The notes beneath the pieces were generated by a model. That model had not been told where the DNA came from. It made no database searches and was given only the letters and a program-made list of their open reading frames with translations. Position numbers and translations under genes: made by a program. 38,730 bases of DNA from CAYXDR01 sp046498185 (lineage in GTDB: Bacteria; Desulfobacterota; DSM-4660; Desulfatiglandales; Desulfatiglandaceae), in NCBI GenBank assembly GCA_046498185.1, contig JAWOBE010000155.1:1-38730 (forward strand), written 5' to 3'. Below, piece after piece: positions 23,047 through 31,460 of this stretch. How positions within the stretch are numbered: position 1 is the first letter of the stretch; each line of letters opens with the position of its first letter.

Positions 23047-23766
23047 ATGACAGAGGCTGTTAAATCTAAGTCGCGGGAATCGGTCCATCGTATGTTCGGG
23101 CGGATAGCCCGGACATACGACATCGCGAACCGGATCATAACCTTCGGCTTCGACGGTATTTGGCGGCGTTTCGCAGTACGGTCCGCCGGTCTGGATGCCG
23201 GGTCGCGGGTGCTTGATATCGGCTGCGGCACCGGGGATATAGCCTGCGAAGTTGAACGGCGGGTGAAGGACCCGGTCGTGGTTGCTGCGGACTTCAGCGC
23301 CGGAATGATTATCGAGGGCAAGCGGTCGAAGAAATGCGCTTCTATCATGTGGTGCCTGGCGGATGCATGCCGCCTTCCTTTCCCTGATAATTATTTCGAT
23401 GCGGTGCTTTCGGGTTATCTGGTCAGGAACGTGACCGACGTGGGGACGGCATTCAAGGAGCAGATGCGCGTCGTAAAACCCGGGGGGAGGGTGGTCTGCC
23501 TCGAAACCTGCCCACCGGCTCCCGGTTTGAAGGGGTTGCCGGTAAGGATTTATACCGCCTTTGTGATACCATTGATAGGGCGGGTCGTCAGCGGGGATGT
23601 CGGCGCTTACCGGTATCTGCATGAAAGTACGGGAGGTTTCATGGAACCGGCTCTCCTGGCGTCGGTGATGGAACAGAGCGGCCTGGATCATCTGTTTTTC
23701 CGTAGGTTCATGCTGGGGACACAGGCCGTGCACGTGGCGGTGAAAAGAAAAAATTTTTTGTTGTGA
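23047..23766 (+). CDS. menG: Demethylmenaquinone/ubiquinone C-methyltransferase (MenG/UbiE)
   Basis: 239 residues of the UbiE family. SAM-binding motif I is VLDIGCGTGDIA (around 56-67). The conserved VHRMFGRIARTYDIANRI and the late AYRYLHESTGGF mark UbiE/MenG rather than a generic methyltransferase. In an anaerobe the product would be menaquinone, hence MenG. No strong ribosome site lies near the ATG, and the gene may rely on coupling to the S1 gene 16 bases upstream. Confidence 0.87.
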   Translation: MTEAVKSKSRESVHRMFGRIARTYDIANRIITFGFDGIWRRFAVRSAGLDAGSRVLDIGCGTGDIACEVERRVKDPVVVAADFSAGMIIEGKRSKKCASIMWCLADACRLPFPDNYFDAVLSGYLVRNVTDVGTAFKEQMRVVKPGGRVVCLETCPPAPGLKGLPVRIYTAFVIPLIGRVVSGDVGAYRYLHESTGGFMEPALLASVMEQSGLDHLFFRRFMLGTQAVHVAVKRKNFLL

Positions 23767-23851
23767 TAAGCCGCTGAGAGCGTTATGCTAAATTATTAAG
23801 TAGTGAGGAATGTAATTTTTTTCTTTAACATTTTATCGAGGAGGCTTGGAT

Positions 23852-24700
23852 ATGGAGATCGGGTGTTTGGGAGTTGTCGGCGCGGGACAGATGGGTTCGG
23901 GCATCGCTCAGGTGGCTGCGGCCAGCGGCCTTTCCGTTGTGATGAACGACATTCGCGACGAATTTGTTGAGAAGGGGTTTGATGCGATCGACAAGAGCCT
24001 GGCACGCATGGTCAAGAAGGAGAAGCTTACCGAGGACGAGAAGGCTGCTATACTTGGGCGTATAGAAGGTTCGACATCCCTGGGTGATATGTCAAAAACG
24101 GATTTTGTCGTTGAAGCAGCCACCGAGAGGATGGACTTAAAACTGGATATTTTTAGAAATCTGGATACGACATGCAGGCCGGGGGTAATTCTTTCATCGA
24201 ACACTTCATCGATTTCGATCACTAAGATAGCCGGGGTGACCGAACGCGGGGACAGGGTTATCGGAATGCATTTCATGAATCCGGTTCCGTTGATGAAATT
24301 GGTTGAAATAATAAGAGGGCTCCAGACTTCGGATGAGACCACGGAGACCACCCGGGAACTGGCGGTAAAGATGGGGAAGACTCCTGTCGATGCGAATGAT
24401 TTTCCCGGTTTCATCAGCAATAGAATACTGATCCCGATGATCAACGAAGCGGTTTTCGCGCTTATGGAGGGTGTCGGGAAGGCTGCAGACATTGATGAGG
24501 TTATGAAGTTGGGAATGAACCACCCGATGGGGCCTCTTGCCCTGGCGGATTTGATAGGGCTTGATACGTGCCTGGCTATCATGGAGGTCCTTCACGAAGG
24601 GTTGGGAGACGCCAAGTACCGACCTTGCCCTTTGCTTCGGAAATATGTCGATGCGGGATGGCTCGGTAGGAAAACCGGAAAAGGTTTTTATTCATATTGA
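23852..24700 (+). CDS. hbd: 3-hydroxyacyl-CoA (3-hydroxybutyryl-CoA) dehydrogenase
   Basis: 282 residues from the ATG at 23852, chosen because GAGGAGG (23838-23844) lies 7 bases before it; an in-frame TTG at 23846 is too close. The NAD-binding Rossmann motif GVVGAGQMGSGIAQVAA opens the protein. The catalytic His lies in MHFMNPVPLMKLVE, with SSNTSSISI and NDFPGFISNRILIPM also family-typical, and MNHPMGPLALADLIGLD in the C-terminal dimer domain. The length equals clostridial Hbd. It interconverts 3-hydroxyacyl- and acetoacyl-CoA in beta-oxidation or butyrate metabolism. No other beta-oxidation genes are next to it. Confidence 0.94.
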   Translation: MEIGCLGVVGAGQMGSGIAQVAAASGLSVVMNDIRDEFVEKGFDAIDKSLARMVKKEKLTEDEKAAILGRIEGSTSLGDMSKTDFVVEAATERMDLKLDIFRNLDTTCRPGVILSSNTSSISITKIAGVTERGDRVIGMHFMNPVPLMKLVEIIRGLQTSDETTETTRELAVKMGKTPVDANDFPGFISNRILIPMINEAVFALMEGVGKAADIDEVMKLGMNHPMGPLALADLIGLDTCLAIMEVLHEGLGDAKYRPCPLLRKYVDAGWLGRKTGKGFYSY

Positions 24701-24788
24701 GCCGTTTCCGGACCGCACGGCCCCCGGAGATGATTTTTGTCCGGGCGGCTGTGCAAATGGCCCGTGGGATTATGCCCCGAGGTTTGGT

Positions 24789-24817
24789 TTGAAAATTTTT
24801 CAACATTGTAGTAAATT
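24789..24817 (+). promoter_or_regulatory. Putative sigma-70 promoter of the response regulator
   Basis: TTGAAA (24789-24794), a 17-base spacer and TAAATT (24812-24817), about 70 bases before the response-regulator ATG. Spacing is ideal and the box matches moderate. Confidence 0.4.
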
Positions 24818-24886
24818 ACCAGAGAGTACAAAGCCTCCAACCGTCCACCGGGGGGTTAAACTCATTTCCGAGGGGAGGAAACCGCT

Positions 24887-25255
24887 ATGGCAAAAATTCT
24901 TATTATAGACGACGAAGAACATATAAGGTATCTGTACTCTGAAGAACTCACCGAGGAAGGTTATGAGGTGATAACCGCTGAAAACGGTTACAGGCTGTTG
25001 GAGAGGATCGAAGAAGAGAAACCTGATCTGGTTGTGCTTGATATCAAAATGGTGGACTATAACGGGCTGGATCTGCTGCAGGATATCAGAAACAAGTTCT
25101 ATGATCTCCCGGTTGTTCTTTGCACGGCTTACGATACGTTCAAAGAAGATATGAAATCCATTGCGGCCGATTTTTATGTCATCAAATCGTTCGATTTAAC
25201 CGAACTCAAAAATAAAATCCAGATGGCTCTGGAATCCAAGTCTCAGGACGTCTGA
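24887..25255 (+). CDS. Single-domain response regulator (CheY-like receiver)
   Basis: 122 residues consisting only of a receiver domain. The acidic pair is Asp8-Asp9, the phosphoacceptor Asp52 (VVLDIKM), the switch Thr80 (LCTAYD) and Lys100 (VIKSFDL). The usual Pro after this lysine is Ser101. GGGGAGGAA precedes the ATG. No histidine kinase or output domain is nearby, so it is an orphan that must act through protein contact or phosphotransfer. It is flanked downstream by composite repeat copy C. Confidence 0.93.
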   Translation: MAKILIIDDEEHIRYLYSEELTEEGYEVITAENGYRLLERIEEEKPDLVVLDIKMVDYNGLDLLQDIRNKFYDLPVVLCTAYDTFKEDMKSIAADFYVIKSFDLTELKNKIQMALESKSQDV

Positions 25256-25592
25256 TTCTTTAAACCCTTCAAACCCCGTCATGGTTCAGACGGTACGATA
25301 TTTAAACCTCGAATTCCCCGACCCAGCCTCTATTCGGCTTGAGTTCAATCGTTGTCAGTGTAGCGCAAGCGAAACGGTCGTCGTTGTCGTAATCGATCTT
25401 CCCTCGGCATCGGCGTCGGCGTCGGTATCGGCGTCGGAATCGGTATCGGCTGTTTTTCAGCTAGTTCTTTTTTCCTGCGGCTAACAGCTAATCGCTAACC
25501 GCTAAAGGCTTCCTTTTCCGGCTTCCGGGAGGTCCTTTACGGGTTATTTTGTCGCGAATACGCCTCGACGGCACTTTACGACGGCCTCGAGC
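25256..25592. other. Intergenic region between convergent genes, with repeat copy C
   Basis: 337 bases between the response regulator (+) and rlmH (-). About half is the composite repeat at 25350-25508; the rest (25509-25592) shows no clear terminator or gene. The 67-codon frame crossing it is repeat-encoded. Confidence 0.7.
25350..25508 (+). repeat. Composite intergenic repeat, copy C
   Basis: CGTTGTCAGTGTAGCGCAAG opening, CGTCGTTGTCGTAATCGATC, an extended hexamer tract of ATCGGC/GTCGGC/GTCGGT/ATCGGC units (about 25404-25450), CTGTTTTTCAGCTAGTTC, then a short GCTAACAGCTAATCGCTAAC heptamer tail. Same orientation and order as copy B. Confidence 0.8.
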
Positions 25593-26063
25593 TCACTTGT
25601 GGTATTTCTCGTTGCGCATTATCGTAAAGGCCCTGTAGAGCTGTTCAAGCAGGATAAGACGGCTCATTTCGTGGGTGAGTGTGAACGGAGAAATACAAAG
25701 CGTTTCGTTGCTTCTTCGGTATAAGCCCTGGCCGACTCCAAGCGGGCCTCCGATTACAAAGGTAAGCGGATCTTTTTCCCGGCACAGCCGCTCCAGATGG
25801 CGTGAGAAATTTTCTGAACCCATGCAGGCGCCCTCCCGGCAGAGTACGATTAAATGGTCGTGCTCACCCAGGCGCGCAGAAACCGCTTCGGCTTCCTTGT
25901 CCAGGATCTCTTCGCGTTTGCTTCGCGCAGTTATACGCCGCCCTTTGACTTCCACCCATTCCACCGGTACATAACGGCGCAGGCGTTCCAGGTAAAAATT
26001 TTCACCTTGGATCAAAAAGGGGGCTTTGGTGCGTTCTACAACTATAATCCTTATCTTAGGCAA
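25593..26063 (-). CDS. rlmH: 23S rRNA pseudouridine-1915 N3-methyltransferase RlmH
   Basis: 156 residues, the usual length. The SPOUT SAM-binding knot is FVIGGPLGVGQGL, and the conserved end is THEMSRLILLEQLYRAF followed by a C-terminal EKYHK. The start is a TTG at 26063 (reading MPKIRIIVVE, matching the family opening), with GAGGA about 10 bases upstream. It lies 26 bases after threonine synthase and is probably cotranscribed. Confidence 0.95.
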   Translation of the reverse strand: MPKIRIIVVERTKAPFLIQGENFYLERLRRYVPVEWVEVKGRRITARSKREEILDKEAEAVSARLGEHDHLIVLCREGACMGSENFSRHLERLCREKDPLTFVIGGPLGVGQGLYRRSNETLCISPFTLTHEMSRLILLEQLYRAFTIMRNEKYHK

Positions 26064-26089
26064 CTATTTCAGATCCTCGGATTGCCTTA

Positions 26090-27592
26090 TCACGACTTCG
26101 GCTTCAGCTTGAGAAGTCCGGCGACGCTGTCGGCGGTGGCCTTTACGAATTCCTGCAGGAGCTCTCCGTCAAGCGGGGAGTCGGGAGCTGGATAAGCTTT
26201 AAGCCCCCCCGGAACAATGTCTACCGGTTCGTTTTTTAGCGTGGAATCCGGCGTTACTTCAAAGGCAGGATCGAATCGGCCGCTGAAATACATGTCCTGA
26301 AACATGGAAAACTTGAGTGCGTGGGCCGTCGAGTCGAGTACTGCAATGTCTTCCGGGTCGATTATCCCGCGGGTGCATGCCGCCGCAAGCCCGGCCATGG
26401 ATTCACCACCCTGGGTGCAGGCTATGTTGCCGTTTCGGTTGGCCGTTATCATTGCATCCATTATTTCCTGCTCGGTGACCTGTACGACAAAAACCCTGCG
26501 TTTGCCTGCAAGTCTGTTGTATTCCTCCGCCAGGTTGACGACGCGGGGCATCGAAACCGGGTTTCCTATCATGGCCGCCTGTGCGACGCTTGGTTTGACG
26601 GAGACCGGCTTGAAAATCCTTTCCGGATTGTCGTCTGCATAGTAGCGAAAAACCGGATCTGCATGGGATGACTGCACTCCCACTATTTTGGGGAGCTCAT
26701 CGATTATTCCGGCCCTGTAAAACTTTAGGAAACCACTCATGATTGCCGTGATATTACCGGCGTTTCCTATTGGAACCAGGATTGCCTTATTCGCGACCTC
26801 GTAATCGAAGTCCTGGCATATTTCATATGAAAAGGATTCCTGGCCGAGAATGCGCCAGCTGTTTTTGGAATTGAGCAGTGCAACATGATAGGTCTCGGCC
26901 AGCTCTTCTACGACTTTCATGCAATCATCAAAAACGCCCGGTATCTGTATCACGACCGCACCACTGCCCAGGGGCTGCGAAAGCTGCTGGGGTGTCACTT
27001 TGCCTTTGGGAAGGAGCACTGCAGAGGCTACTGAATCTTCAAGATAAGCCGCATAAAGAGCCGCAGAGGCGGAGGTATCGCCTGTCGAGGCGCAAATAGC
27101 CAATATACGATCAATATCGTTTGCATGCGCAGTATGGTTGATGTAGCTCAACGCGCAGGCCATGCCCCTGTCCTTGAATGAAGCACTCGGGTTAAGCCCG
27201 TCATTCTTGAAATAAAACTGTACCCCCAACCTGTCGGTAAGGCGTTTGTTGGCGGCTATCATCGGGGTGTGGGCCTCTCCCAGGTAAACGATTTTGTCGA
27301 GTGGTATAATCGGCGCGATGAATTCGTAGTAACGAAATATCCCCTTCAATGCCGTGACATTCAGCATCCGCCTGTAATCAAAAATTTCCCGCCATTTGTT
27401 TCCCGGTGTGGAATCTATGGTTTCGGTGTTTTTGTTGTGCAGCATGAGCACGCCTCCGCATCGGGGGCAGGTGTACAGGAGTTTCCCGCTGTCGTGCTCG
27501 GCTTCGCACTTAAGGCATCTATAAACCATGTCGCCGGTGGGGGAAGGAATCAAGGAATCGCGTATATATTCAGGAAAGTCATTGATTTTCAT
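26090..27592 (-). CDS. thrC: Threonine synthase
   Basis: 500 residues of the PLP fold-type II family. An N-terminal zinc ribbon (Cys26, Cys29, Cys42, Cys45) precedes the catalytic domain, a feature of some longer bacterial and archaeal-like ThrC. The PLP lysine is Lys140 (NPSASFKDRGM); CASTGDTSASAALYAA and PIGNAGNITA contact substrate and cofactor phosphate. It converts O-phosphohomoserine to threonine. AAGGAG (complement of 27599-27604) lies 6 bases before the ATG. With ltaE nearby, threonine can be both made and cleaved from this window. Confidence 0.93.
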   Translation of the reverse strand: MKINDFPEYIRDSLIPSPTGDMVYRCLKCEAEHDSGKLLYTCPRCGGVLMLHNKNTETIDSTPGNKWREIFDYRRMLNVTALKGIFRYYEFIAPIIPLDKIVYLGEAHTPMIAANKRLTDRLGVQFYFKNDGLNPSASFKDRGMACALSYINHTAHANDIDRILAICASTGDTSASAALYAAYLEDSVASAVLLPKGKVTPQQLSQPLGSGAVVIQIPGVFDDCMKVVEELAETYHVALLNSKNSWRILGQESFSYEICQDFDYEVANKAILVPIGNAGNITAIMSGFLKFYRAGIIDELPKIVGVQSSHADPVFRYYADDNPERIFKPVSVKPSVAQAAMIGNPVSMPRVVNLAEEYNRLAGKRRVFVVQVTEQEIMDAMITANRNGNIACTQGGESMAGLAAACTRGIIDPEDIAVLDSTAHALKFSMFQDMYFSGRFDPAFEVTPDSTLKNEPVDIVPGGLKAYPAPDSPLDGELLQEFVKATADSVAGLLKLKPKS

Positions 27593-27932
27593 TCGTTTCT
27601 CCTTTTATCGGTCGATGGCATCGATTTTTCTGTATGATGGTATTGATAATATAGAAACCCCCAAAATGCAACACGAGTGCCGATAAGAATAAACCCTGGA
27701 CGCCGGCATCGACTTTGACTCGGCGTCGGGGTTTCGTTTGTTTTATATCATTGTCCTTATCGTTATCGTTATCGTAATCGTAATCGTCTTTTTTAAACCA
27801 ATGCTTTTTTCGATTGGCTAATAGCTAATGGCTAACGGCTAACGGCTGACAGCCAATCGCCAATCGCTGACGCCAGCGCCACCAACCACCCCGTGCACAC
27901 CTCGAACGTTCCTTCATGCAAGCTGAATTTTT
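27593..27932. other. Divergent intergenic region with repeat copy D
   Basis: 340 bases between thrC (-) and mlaE (+), so it must hold promoters for both. Visible are a GACGCCG/CGGCGTC hairpin (27699-27705 with 27721-27727, extendable with AAACCC/GGGGTTT), the repeat copy at 27757-27868 and a CGCCACCAACC motif near 27885. I see no strong promoter boxes. A TTGACA at 27933-27938 overlaps the putative mlaE start codon. Confidence 0.6.
27757..27868 (+). repeat. Composite intergenic repeat, copy D (divergent)
   Basis: A TTATCG/TAATCG hexamer tract (about 27757-27786), a T-rich linker and then heptamer-like units GGCTAATAGCTAATGGCTAA and CGGCTAACGGCTGACAGCC. It keeps the hexamer-linker-heptamer order of copies B and C but lacks the CGTTGTCAGTG opening. 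Confidence 0.65.
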
Positions 27933-28748
27933 TTGACATCGCCTGTCAGTTCTGCAAAACTGCCGTCCATGCAATCAATACGGGCGATAGGGGCTTTCGG
28001 CCTTCGTTACACGAGGATAATGGGCTTGATGGGTATTTTCCTTTTCAGGACCGCAGTGCTTATTTTTGTGCCGCCCCTCAAAATCGTTCGTGCTCTTAAG
28101 CAACTTAGATTCATAGGTTTTCAATCCATAGTCGTGATCGTTCTCACCGGGGGGTTCACCGGCATGGTCCTGGGGTTTCAGGGATATTACAGCCTCAGCC
28201 GCTTCGGTTCGGAAGCTTTCCTGGGCCCGATGGTGGGGCTTGCCTTGATAAAGGAGCTGGGCCCTGTGATCACCGCATTAATGGTCACCGGCCGTGCAGG
28301 GTCCGCAATAACCGCGGAAATCGGCATCATGAGGATGACCGAGCAGATCGATGCGCTGGAGTTGATGGGTCTCAACCCTCACAGGTACTTGATGGTCCCC
28401 AATTTTCTGGCCGCGATGATTTCGCTGCCGCTACTGAGTGCGGTGTTTGATGTTGTGGGAATTTTCGGCGGCTACCTGGTGGGCGGCAAGCTCCTCGGCG
28501 TAGGGGCGGGCACCTACTTCGGGGAAATGGCGAATTACGTCGCAATGAAAGACGTGATGGAAGGTATATACAAATCTTTATGCTTCGGAATCATCATTGT
28601 CTGGGTTTGCTGTTTCAAAGGATTTTACGCCGGAATTCTTACAGGCTTTGGGGCCGAAGGCGTCAGCAGGGCCACCACCCAGGCGGTTGTTATGTCTTCG
28701 GTTCTTGTCCTGGTGTGGGACTATTTTCTGACTTCGGTCATGTTTTGA
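27933..28748 (+). CDS. mlaE: Lipid asymmetry ABC transporter permease MlaE
   Basis: 271 residues from a TTG at 27933, or 259 from the ATG at 27969 (MQSIRAIGAFGLRY); neither has a good ribosome site, so the start is uncertain and the ATG fits family alignments well. The MlaE core is clear: VLTGGFTGMVLGFQGYYSL, LGPVITALMVTGRAGSAITA and EIGIMRMTEQIDALELMGL. It is the inner-membrane permease of the MlaFEDB complex that moves phospholipids between inner and outer membranes. First gene of a tight plus-strand cluster. Confidence 0.93.
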   Translation: MTSPVSSAKLPSMQSIRAIGAFGLRYTRIMGLMGIFLFRTAVLIFVPPLKIVRALKQLRFIGFQSIVVIVLTGGFTGMVLGFQGYYSLSRFGSEAFLGPMVGLALIKELGPVITALMVTGRAGSAITAEIGIMRMTEQIDALELMGLNPHRYLMVPNFLAAMISLPLLSAVFDVVGIFGGYLVGGKLLGVGAGTYFGEMANYVAMKDVMEGIYKSLCFGIIIVWVCCFKGFYAGILTGFGAEGVSRATTQAVVMSSVLVLVWDYFLTSVMF

Positions 28749-28757
28749 GTGCCGGCA

Positions 28758-29525
28758 ATGATATTGATTGAGAATTTATATAAAAAATTCGGGGGGAACC
28801 AGGTCTTCAAAGGTCTTTCGCTGCGTTTGTCCGATGGAAAGGTCATGGCTCTTATCGGCGGCAGCGGCTCTGGAAAAAGCGTGTTGCTCAAACATATTGC
28901 GGGGCTCATTCGGGCCGACCGGGGCAGGATCGTTCTGGACGGGAAAGACATGAGTTCGATAAGGAGCCGGGACCTGACGGCTTTGCGCAGCAGGATCGGA
29001 TTTTTGTTCCAGGGAGGCGCCCTTTTTGATTCCATGACGGTACTTGAAAATGTAGTTTTTCCGCTCCACGAAAAGACAAAGCTCAGCGCGGAGGCGATAG
29101 AGCGGCGCGCCATCGAAGAGCTGGATAATGTCGGACTTTCCGGCTCGGAGTATAAATATCCTTCGCAATTGAGCGGTGGAATGATCAAGCGGGCGGCGCT
29201 GGCAAGGGCTCTCATCACGGATCCGGAAATCATGCTTTTCGATGAGCCTACGACCGGACTCGATCCGGTTACCGGCTTGTCTATCTTGCGTTTGATCGAT
29301 GCGTGCCGCAGGCGTTTGTCGTTTACCGGGATAATCGTCACCCACGAGATCCCGAGGGTGTTTGATTTCGTCGACAGAGTTGCCCTGATAAAAGACGGGG
29401 TTGTCTACAAGGAGGGCGGTACGCAAGAGTTTCTTGCCTCGGAAGACAGACTGATTAAGGCTTTCCTGGGCACTGTCAGCGATGAGGGGGATACGGAGGA
29501 GTACCATGAGAAAAATGGACCTTGA
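28758..29525 (+). CDS. mlaF: Lipid asymmetry ABC transporter ATPase MlaF
   Basis: 255 residues from the ATG at 28758 (MILIENLYKKFG, matching family starts); a GTG at 28749 directly after the mlaE stop is the alternative. Walker A GGSGSGKS, Q-loop and Mla-specific FLFQGGALFDSMTVLENV, signature QLSGGMIKRAALARAL, Walker B IMLFDEPTTGLD, switch VTHE. It powers MlaE. The 3' end overlaps mlaD by 20 bases. Confidence 0.95.
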   Translation: MILIENLYKKFGGNQVFKGLSLRLSDGKVMALIGGSGSGKSVLLKHIAGLIRADRGRIVLDGKDMSSIRSRDLTALRSRIGFLFQGGALFDSMTVLENVVFPLHEKTKLSAEAIERRAIEELDNVGLSGSEYKYPSQLSGGMIKRAALARALITDPEIMLFDEPTTGLDPVTGLSILRLIDACRRRLSFTGIIVTHEIPRVFDFVDRVALIKDGVVYKEGGTQEFLASEDRLIKAFLGTVSDEGDTEEYHEKNGP

Positions 29526-29946
29526 ATTGGCCGTCGGGTTTTTTATGATAGTAGGCATCCTTTGCCTGGGCTATCTTTCGATCCGGATGGGTAATTTGGA
29601 AGTATTCGGCGGGGAAAGGTACGAAATTCACGCATTATTCGCCAACAGCGGGGGGCTCAAGAGCGGTTCAACGGTGGCCATAGCCGGTGTAGAAGTCGGA
29701 ACGGTCAAGGATATCGCGCTGGAGGATTACCAGGCCAAGGCGGTGATGGTGCTTTCCCCGAATGTTAAAATACAGCGGGATTCGGTGGCTTCGATCAAGA
29801 CCAAGGGATTGATCGGTGAGAAATTCGTGGAAATAACCCCCGGAGGCTCGGACAGGCTGGTAGAGCCTGGGGGAAGAATTCGAAAGACCGAATCCGCCGT
29901 CGATTTTGAACAATTGCTGTCGCAGTATATCTTCGGCGATATGTAA
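29506..29946 (+). CDS. mlaD: Lipid asymmetry MCE-domain protein MlaD
   Basis: 146 residues from the ATG at 29506, preceded by GGAGGAG (29495-29501). One N-terminal membrane helix (about 8-26) anchors a periplasmic MCE domain (about 38-115) with GLKSGSTVAIAGVEVGTV and SIKTKGLIGEKFVEITPGG. MlaD hexamers form the periplasmic lipid channel above MlaE. The start lies within the mlaF end, indicating coupled translation. Confidence 0.95.
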   Translation: MRKMDLELAVGFFMIVGILCLGYLSIRMGNLEVFGGERYEIHALFANSGGLKSGSTVAIAGVEVGTVKDIALEDYQAKAVMVLSPNVKIQRDSVASIKTKGLIGEKFVEITPGGSDRLVEPGGRIRKTESAVDFEQLLSQYIFGDM

Positions 29947-29966
29947 GTTTTAGCAGGAGGCTTGAA

Positions 29967-30578
29967 ATGTTTTTTTCATCGATTTTCCGCCGGATGGCTT
30001 TACTTGCTCTCCCGGTGCTTTTAACGGCGGCCACCTGCGCGGCGGCAGGGCCGATGGAGACCGTTAAGAATATCACCGACCGGACAATAGAGATCCTTGG
30101 CGACGAAGAATTGAAAGCCCCGGATCGCGCTGCACAGAAACGGGAACTGCTGCGCGAGGCGGCGGACCAATTCTTCGACTGGACGAGTATGGCACAGACT
30201 GCTCTTTCGGTTCACTGGCGGAAGAGAACCGAGGAAGAGAAAGAAGAATTCACCAGGCTTTTCGCCGAGTTTCTCGAGAAAACCTACATGGATAAGGTGG
30301 AGGGGTATTCAGGGGAGAAAATTGAGTATATCGAGGAGTGGATCGACAAGGACTATCCCGATGAAGCGGTGGTAAAAGCCAACGTGATCACCGAAAAACA
30401 GGGCAAGATCCCCGTGGAATACCTGATGATGGAAAAGGACGGAGCCTGGAAGGTCTATGACGTACTGGTTGAGGGTGTGAGTCTTTTAAGAAATTATACC
30501 AGCCAATTCAACAGCATAATCCTTCGGTCTTCCTACGAAGAACTTGTGGTTATGCTTAAGGAGAAAATCGAATCCTAA
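29967..30578 (+). CDS. mlaC: Periplasmic phospholipid-binding protein MlaC
   Basis: 203 residues with a signal peptide (about 1-27, cleavage near CAAA). The MlaC/Ttg2D domain shows FFDWTSMAQTALSVHWRKRT, EEFTRLFAEFLEKTYMDKV and DGAWKVYDVLVEGVSLLRNY. It shuttles phospholipid between MlaA at the outer membrane and MlaD. AGGAGGCTTGAA precedes the ATG, 20 bases after mlaD. Confidence 0.94.
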   Translation: MFFSSIFRRMALLALPVLLTAATCAAAGPMETVKNITDRTIEILGDEELKAPDRAAQKRELLREAADQFFDWTSMAQTALSVHWRKRTEEEKEEFTRLFAEFLEKTYMDKVEGYSGEKIEYIEEWIDKDYPDEAVVKANVITEKQGKIPVEYLMMEKDGAWKVYDVLVEGVSLLRNYTSQFNSIILRSSYEELVVMLKEKIES

Positions 30579-30611
30579 CTGGCCCGGTTTTGATGGGGAT
30601 GGTGAAGAACT

Positions 30612-31460
30612 ATGAAAAGATACTTTAAGACGGCTTTAATCGTTTTTCTATATTTCATTTTCATCGTGCTCGCCTGTATCCCGGCTGCGGCAAATGAAGC
30701 CGGGACGTTCGAGCCGGCGAATATGGGTTACTCGGGTGAAGGGGATGCTCACTTTCATGGCCCATTGCTTGCGGCGGCTTCTTCGGAGGAGTCGGTGGCA
30801 GAAGAGGATTCAAGACCGCCCAGACGGCGCCGGAATATGGAACCAGAGATTCCGGAAGGGATCGCTGACCCACTCGAACCCATGAACCGCATTTTTTTCG
30901 AATTCAACGACAAATTGTATTTCTGGTTGCTGAAACCCGTCTCAACGGGTTATGAAAAAGTTGTACCCTGGGAAATACGAACCTGCACAGGGAATTTTTT
31001 CCGAAACCTGCTCATGCCTGTTCGGGCGGTCAACTGCCTGCTCCAGGGGAAAATCGACGGATTCGGGGATGAACTTCTGCGTTTCGTTATAAATACCACG
31101 GCGGGCTTCGGAGGATTGGCGGACCCGGCGGCCGCCATAAATATCATGCCCCGCGAAGAGGATCTTGGCCAAACACTGGGGAGCGCCGGAGTGGGCCACG
31201 GGATTTTTATAATGTGGCCTGTTCTGGGTCCTTCCAGCGTTAGGGACACCGTAGGAATGGCTGGAGATGGCTTTCTTTCAGTAATGAGCTATTACCCGGA
31301 TGAGTTCAAATACAGGCTCGGGATCCGTGGGCTGGAGAGAATAAACGACACCTCGTTTAAAATAGGGGACTATGAATCGTTTAAGGATGCGGCTTTTGAT
31401 CCATATTCCGCGGTGAGAGATGCATATTTCCAGATCAGGGAGAAGAAGGTCAGGGAGTGA
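30612..31460 (+). CDS. mlaA: Outer-membrane lipid asymmetry protein MlaA (VacJ)
   Basis: 282 residues. A signal sequence with Cys22 (IVLACIPA) may be a lipoprotein signal, although the box is imperfect; otherwise cleavage is near AAANEA. A non-conserved charged linker of about 60 residues with an RRRR run leads into the MlaA domain (from about 85): DPLEPMNRIFFEFNDKLYFW, VINTTAGFGGLADPAA and GHGIFIMWPVLGPSSVRDTV. It removes misplaced phospholipid from the outer leaflet and passes it to MlaC. The linker is longer than in the Escherichia coli protein. Confidence 0.94.
   Translation: MKRYFKTALIVFLYFIFIVLACIPAAANEAGTFEPANMGYSGEGDAHFHGPLLAAASSEESVAEEDSRPPRRRRNMEPEIPEGIADPLEPMNRIFFEFNDKLYFWLLKPVSTGYEKVVPWEIRTCTGNFFRNLLMPVRAVNCLLQGKIDGFGDELLRFVINTTAGFGGLADPAAAINIMPREEDLGQTLGSAGVGHGIFIMWPVLGPSSVRDTVGMAGDGFLSVMSYYPDEFKYRLGIRGLERINDTSFKIGDYESFKDAAFDPYSAVRDAYFQIREKKVRE

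Noticed and set aside
22780..23733. 317-codon minus-strand frame opposite the S1-domain and menG genes
   Set aside because: Both plus-strand genes are well supported by motifs; the antisense translation is rich in Pro, His and Arg and shows no domain.
25281..25484. 67-codon frame after the response regulator
   Set aside because: Its SASASASVSA tract is the translated hexamer repeat of copy C.
27699..27727. GACGCCG hairpin considered as a terminator
   Set aside because: Both flanking genes read away from this site, so a terminator has no gene to serve; it is more likely part of the repeat copy.
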